NCBI GenBank assembly: GCA_024710355.1
Contig: JANJUX010000033.1
Coordinates: 117,981-181,980 of the forward strand
Length of the DNA: 64,000 nt
Origin: Candidatus Rifleibacteriota bacterium
GTDB taxonomy: Bacteria > Muiribacteriota > Ozemobacteria > Ozemobacterales > Ozemobacteraceae
Direction: 5' to 3'
This document shows positions 60,641 to 64,000 of the stretch, piece by piece. The position numbers were made by a program, and so were the translations under genes. Every line of letters begins with the position of its first letter. Position 1 is the stretch's first letter. The notes beneath the pieces are model-generated. The model was not told where the DNA came from, made no database searches, and was given only the letters and a program-made list of their open reading frames with translations.

Positions 60641-62026
60641 TTATTTTTCGTAAAAAATATCGTCGCCGGTCATGCCATCGTCTTTCTGGTTCGGGCCACA
60701 GCTGTAGAACTCCGGCCGGCCGTTTCTTTCGCCCCGGCAAAGAGGTCTGCCCGTATAAGGGTCGGGAAACGGGCGATCGAGCCCGGCAATCTGCGCGAGT
60801 TCCTGCTGCAGAATGGCTCTGAATACTTTATATTTAAACAGGCTTCGTGCTCCGTCAATCATGATTTCTACAGCATCCGGCCTTCTGAAATCAAAAAGCC
60901 CGAGAAAATCCCAGGGAAGTTCGTGGAACTCTTTTTCGGCCGCAACCGTCGGAACGATGGTAAAAAGCCTGAATCTCTTGCGGCAGATTTCGAGCGGGTC
61001 GGGGTAAATACTGGTCAGCAGCCAGGTGCCAAACGGTGAAAGTCGGTAAAGGTAGAGCAAACGGGTTTTTGCCTGGTTGAGCATCTGTGCCAGAGCCTCG
61101 TCAGAAGCCGAATTCAAGGTTCTGGCGGTTACCTCGTCAAGAGCCGTGATAATCTGCAACGCTTCTTCGGGTTTAAGATGACCGCCTCTGCAGAGAATGT
61201 AAATAGAGTAACTGATATAATCGGCAATATTCTCTGACCATTGTATGTGTTCAGATATAAGGGCTTTTTCCAGCGACTGATACCTGAGAAGCGCCGAAAA
61301 CGCTTTTCCGGCATCGAATTCGGGGTTCTGCGTTCTTTTCCAGGCCAGATACATGCTTACATTCGACGTGGCCGGATACCTGTAAAAACCCCTTTCAAAA
61401 TCGAAGAGCGCCCGCTTTTTCTGGGCATCGGTCAGACTCGCCAGATCGAGAAAATCTTCGTATCTGAGATCAAGCAGATCCGTAACCCTTTTATCAAGCC
61501 TGCTTCTTACATCTTCCGGCATTGCCGCAAAGTCATAAAAAAATCCGCTGCTGTTGCTGCTATAGCTGGCAAGTTCATCAAAACTACCATGTATATCGCA
61601 GAAATCCATATATTTCTTCAGAGCCAGCAGGTCTGGTATGCTCGCAGAAGCGGTCTCAGCATCCATAATCTGATTTTTTTTCGGAAACAGCGGGTAATCC
61701 TTTTCCCATGGGTCATCTTCGGGCTTCTGCCCATAGGCAAACCTTCTGACCGATCTGGTGTGATGCGCGTTGAGCCAGAACCCCGGCCGATAGTCGTCAG
61801 AAAGCCCCATCGCCTCAAACGGCACCGTGACATGCCGGTGAAACATCAGATAAACACTGCCGGCTGAAATCGCTGCCGTCAGCAACAGCATTATCACTAC
61901 AGTAAGCACAACCCTGACGGCCATGCGGCATGAAAAATACCACCTGAGAAAAGCGCCTGGCAGACCAAAAACCCACATAAAAAATCTGACCACGAGACCA
62001 AAACATTTTTTTAAAACAGCTTTCAT
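60641..62026 (-). CDS. Membrane protein of unknown function with pilin-like C-terminal tail
   Basis: 461 residues. Two hydrophobic stretches at the N-terminus (~10-60; the second, MAVRVVLTVVIMLLLTAAISAG, is a clear helix) leave ~400 residues outside. These are largely helical and Leu/Tyr-rich. The tail, DPYTGRPLCRGERNGRPEFYS then CGPNQKDDGMTGDDIFY, resembles the C-terminal motif of GspG-type pilins and of proteins found in Planctomycetes. The ATG overlaps the stop of the preceding gene (ATGA). As third gene after the ECF sigma and anti-sigma candidates, it is probably part of that regulon's output or sensor. Function unknown. Confidence 0.6.
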   Translation of the reverse strand: MKAVLKKCFGLVVRFFMWVFGLPGAFLRWYFSCRMAVRVVLTVVIMLLLTAAISAGSVYLMFHRHVTVPFEAMGLSDDYRPGFWLNAHHTRSVRRFAYGQKPEDDPWEKDYPLFPKKNQIMDAETASASIPDLLALKKYMDFCDIHGSFDELASYSSNSSGFFYDFAAMPEDVRSRLDKRVTDLLDLRYEDFLDLASLTDAQKKRALFDFERGFYRYPATSNVSMYLAWKRTQNPEFDAGKAFSALLRYQSLEKALISEHIQWSENIADYISYSIYILCRGGHLKPEEALQIITALDEVTARTLNSASDEALAQMLNQAKTRLLYLYRLSPFGTWLLTSIYPDPLEICRKRFRLFTIVPTVAAEKEFHELPWDFLGLFDFRRPDAVEIMIDGARSLFKYKVFRAILQQELAQIAGLDRPFPDPYTGRPLCRGERNGRPEFYSCGPNQKDDGMTGDDIFYEK

Positions 62027-62481
62027 TTTTGCGGCTCCCTGTTAACGGCTTTATTTTCTATCTGAACTTCAGAACAGGCAAAGGTTATGGCACCGATTAC
62101 CGGCAGCAGATACAAAGCAAGAAATGGTGCAGCCATGACAACAATCTGAATGAATTCCTGCCATGAGAAAAATTTTGCGGTCGGGCCGGAAACAATGCCA
62201 TACGAAGCAAAAACTGACTGATTTGACACAAAAAAGCCGACAAAACCTGACAGCTGACCACCAAAAGCAAATGTGAGCAGAAGAACTGCCAGAGCCAACG
62301 CCATGGTCGCCATAAAACCGGCCAGCTGCTGCCAGGCCAGCCCGGCCGTTGCCCGGCTGCGAACCGACTCGATCACAGCATCGCAGACCGGGGGCGAACC
62401 CGCCAGTCTCTCAACCGTAGCCAGATCTTCGGTCAATGTATTTTTTTCAGTCACAGTAGTCATCTCCCATGATTCCGGCAA
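62023..62481 (-). CDS. Candidate anti-sigma factor, two membrane helices
   Basis: 152 residues. A cytoplasmic N-terminus of ~50 residues is followed by two helices (MATMALALAVLLLTFAFGG; VVMAAPFLALYLLPVIGA). It overlaps the ECF sigma gene and the next gene, so all three are coupled. The start is a TTG at 62481 with AAGGA upstream; an ATG at 62463 lacks spacing. Small membrane proteins directly after an ECF sigma gene are usually anti-sigma factors, but no zinc-binding HxxxCxxC motif is seen, so the call rests on position. Confidence 0.55.
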   Translation of the reverse strand: MPESWEMTTVTEKNTLTEDLATVERLAGSPPVCDAVIESVRSRATAGLAWQQLAGFMATMALALAVLLLTFAFGGQLSGFVGFFVSNQSVFASYGIVSGPTAKFFSWQEFIQIVVMAAPFLALYLLPVIGAITFACSEVQIENKAVNREPQK

Positions 62482-62971
62482 TTTTTTCCTTAACGCGCGC
62501 CAGCCTCGACATTACAGTGCCGATTTTTATGCCCAGCTGTTCGGCAATCTGTTCGTATGGGCAACCGGCTGCAAAGCGCAGGGCGACAATTTCGCGCTCG
62601 TCGTCAGAAAGTTTCTGCAAGGCCTCTTTCAGTCTGACGATGCTCTGTTCACGGGCAAACAGCTCGTAAAGTTCAGGCGAAGCATCAGGCCGGTCACATT
62701 CGCGAAAATCGGCCAGCAGCTTGAGTTTTCGCCACCAGCTTTTTTTCAGGTTGAGAGCATCGTTTCTTACAACCTTTACCAGCCAGCTTTTCTGATTGAA
62801 GCCTTCTTCGAGAAAACGTGGCTCATGCAAAGCCTTCGCAAAAGCATTCTGCACCAGATCGAGGCTTTCCTGGGCATCGAGAAGAATGCTGTAGGCAACG
62901 GTAAAAGCCAGCCCCTGGTACTGTCGTATCAGTGCCTCGAATTTCTGGTTATGTTGCCGGTAATCGATCAT
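62447..62971 (-). CDS. ECF-type RNA polymerase sigma factor
   Basis: 174 residues with sigma region 2 (FTVAYSILLDAQESLDLVQN, then AFAKAL and QKSWLVKVVRNDALNLKK) and region 4 (KLSDDEREIVALRFAAGCPY, then EQIAEQLGIKIGTVMSRLARVKEKI), as in RpoE-like extracytoplasmic-function factors. Length is normal. The ATG at 62971 has only a weak ribosome site. It is first gene of the operon with the candidate anti-sigma factor and the membrane protein. It would direct transcription of an envelope-stress or similar regulon; its target promoter motif was not determined. Confidence 0.9.
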   Translation of the reverse strand: MIDYRQHNQKFEALIRQYQGLAFTVAYSILLDAQESLDLVQNAFAKALHEPRFLEEGFNQKSWLVKVVRNDALNLKKSWWRKLKLLADFRECDRPDASPELYELFAREQSIVRLKEALQKLSDDEREIVALRFAAGCPYEQIAEQLGIKIGTVMSRLARVKEKIAGIMGDDYCD

Positions 62972-63085
62972 GCGATTCTGCTTTCAAAAATAAAAACAAG
63001 GCTGGCGCGAATTTATTCCCGATTTTTTCAAAAAATTTTGTAACCCCGCAAATTCGCAGCTGACAAAAGATTGAGCAGAAACAGA

Positions 63086-63122
63086 AGGAGGCTGGTTCAC
63101 CAGTGTTGTGAAACAGCCTCCA
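63086..63122 (-). terminator. Terminator of the TPR gene
   Basis: GGAGGCTG.TTCAC pairs with GTGAA.CAGCCTCC around a ~7-nt loop, 21 bp downstream of the stop on the minus strand. Confidence 0.75.
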
Positions 63123-63143
63123 ATTTCAATCTCAATACGATAA

Positions 63144-64000
63144 TCAGGAAGAAATGGCGTTGAGAATCGCAGTCAGGCGGGTACGTGTCGAGCGCTCGCA
63201 GTTCTGTGAGCCAAGACCGCGTTCGATGGCCTGGCGGGCCGCCACCTTATCGCCCCGTTCGTAATGATAAAGAGCGATATAGAGGTTAGCGCGGCCGTTG
63301 CCGGGATTAGCTGCCAGCTCGTGGTGCAGAGCCTTGAGACCATAACCGGCCGTGGTGGCGGCCATGGCCGATTCACCGGCGGTATGCAGAGCAGAAGAGA
63401 GGCCGAGCCAGGTTCTGCCAATTTCGGCACTGTCGCCGGCTTTTTTGAAGTGTTTCATTGCGGTAAAGAACGAGCCCTGTTTCAGATAATCTTCACCAAG
63501 CATTCTGAAGCTGCTCTGGTGTGCGTGTCTGGCACCGGGCAGGGCGAGAACACTGACAAAATTGATTTTTTCATGGCCGGCAGTCTCGCCATCGGTAATA
63601 ATCCGTTCGCAGATGCCCTTGAGGGCCGGGTCATTCACCGCGGGCAACAGGCTTCTGATACGGGCGACACCTTCTTTGATGCGGCCCTCGGAATAATCGA
63701 GCAGGGCGAGCAGAATGCCGTTTCTTGCATCATCTGGGCGCAGTTTTGCGGCATGGTTGGCGTAGGTGCGCACCTGTTCAGGGCGATAGTCGGCAGTAAG
63801 ATAGAATCTGGCGAGATTGAACCAGACTTCGCCATTGTTTGCATCGCTGCGGGCAAGCTGCGAAAGCGTAGCTTCGGCGCCTTTGTAATCGAGATTCTGC
63901 ATCTGCGCGTCAGCAAGCATGCTGCCGATAAGTGCATCGTTGGGGAACTTAGTGAAGGCTTCGCGCAACAAACGTGTAGCTACTGCATGGTGCCCGGCAC
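63144..64000 (-). CDS. TPR-repeat protein, 5' end outside window
   Basis: Open to the right window edge (285 codons seen), so the N-terminus is missing; the TTG at 63971 is not a credible start because the frame continues upstream. TPR-like helical repeats run through the whole piece (ALIGSMLADAQMQNLDYKGAE; VWFNLARFYLTADYRPEQV; NLYIALYHYERGDKVAARQA). No signal or catalytic motif is visible in this part. Such proteins usually scaffold protein complexes. Followed by a terminator; the sigma factor gene lies further downstream on the same strand as a separate unit. Confidence 0.75.
   Translation of the reverse strand, partial: AGHHAVATRLLREAFTKFPNDALIGSMLADAQMQNLDYKGAEATLSQLARSDANNGEVWFNLARFYLTADYRPEQVRTYANHAAKLRPDDARNGILLALLDYSEGRIKEGVARIRSLLPAVNDPALKGICERIITDGETAGHEKINFVSVLALPGARHAHQSSFRMLGEDYLKQGSFFTAMKHFKKAGDSAEIGRTWLGLSSALHTAGESAMAATTAGYGLKALHHELAANPGNGRANLYIALYHYERGDKVAARQAIERGLGSQNCERSTRTRLTAILNAISS

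Noticed and set aside
61241..61867. 208-residue plus-strand frame opposite the 461-residue membrane protein gene
   Set aside because: Basic, low-information translation; the minus-strand frame has signal-like helix, operon overlap and a recognisable tail.
62273..63043. 256-residue plus-strand frame opposite the sigma and anti-sigma genes
   Set aside because: Antisense shadow of two well-supported genes; no ribosome site or recognisable sequence.

Overview
The window looks like chromosome from a Gram-negative, probably anaerobic or fermentative bacterium of an under-sampled lineage. Signs of an outer membrane are many lipoproteins with clear lipoboxes, a TPR/beta-barrel protein ending in Phe, a SPOR protein and a set of type IV pilin-like proteins. 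Fermentative signs are an LdhA-type D-lactate dehydrogenase, an acetate transporter, an AmmeMemoRadiSam radical SAM enzyme and amino-acid lyases. The mix (large secreted proteins that start with a pilin leader, HAMP-cyclases, many lipoproteins) would fit a group such as Candidatus Riflebacteria, but that is an inference with no marker gene behind it. There is no rRNA, prophage, insertion sequence or CRISPR array; two tRNA genes are present.

Layout. 1-8842 (minus): a pilin-like operon led by a 2182-residue protein with a prepilin leader, beta-propeller/kelch repeats and three legume-lectin-like domains, followed by three minor pilin-like genes and a small secreted protein cut by the window edge. 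9160-9786: Uma2 nuclease. 9802-15595 (minus): two overlapping paralogous membrane HAMP-cyclase genes whose catalytic residues are split between them in a complementary way (main finding). 15754-21655: UPF0210/UPF0237 pair, D-lactate dehydrogenase, acetate transporter, D-cysteine desulfhydrase-like enzyme, YdjM-like membrane protein. 21775-32363: two modular lipoproteins sharing a nearly identical 770-bp 5' half, with collagen-like repeats, then a third lipoprotein and a TPR/beta-barrel protein; an Rpn-type nuclease gene sits between the first two. 32591-38390: tRNA-Thr, decayed ORF6N fragments, a GIDE-domain protein, diaminopropionate ammonia-lyase, YitT, a second Rpn copy, tRNA-Arg, a tRNA 3' fragment and a DtxR/MntR-type regulator. 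38465-50173: a double DtxR-like operator before a DUF3793 gene, short tandem repeats, then two very large exported proteins, the first bracketed by a 160-bp direct repeat. 50382-53765 (minus): sugar ABC transporter lacking its ATPase gene. 53864-64000 (minus): SPOR protein, AmrS-like radical SAM enzyme, lipoprotein, a CheY plus HEAT-CheR fusion pair, an ECF sigma/anti-sigma/membrane-protein operon, and a TPR protein cut by the right edge.

How the genes work together. Much of the window builds and tunes the cell surface: pilus-tip adhesin, modular lipoproteins, VWA protein. Several signalling units (paired cyclase, CheY/HEAT-CheR, ECF sigma with anti-sigma) could read envelope state. Many exported-protein and permease genes start with TTG or GTG behind a strong Shine-Dalgarno sequence, so several starts were moved from the longest reading frame. 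All functions come from reading the sequence; no database search was run.
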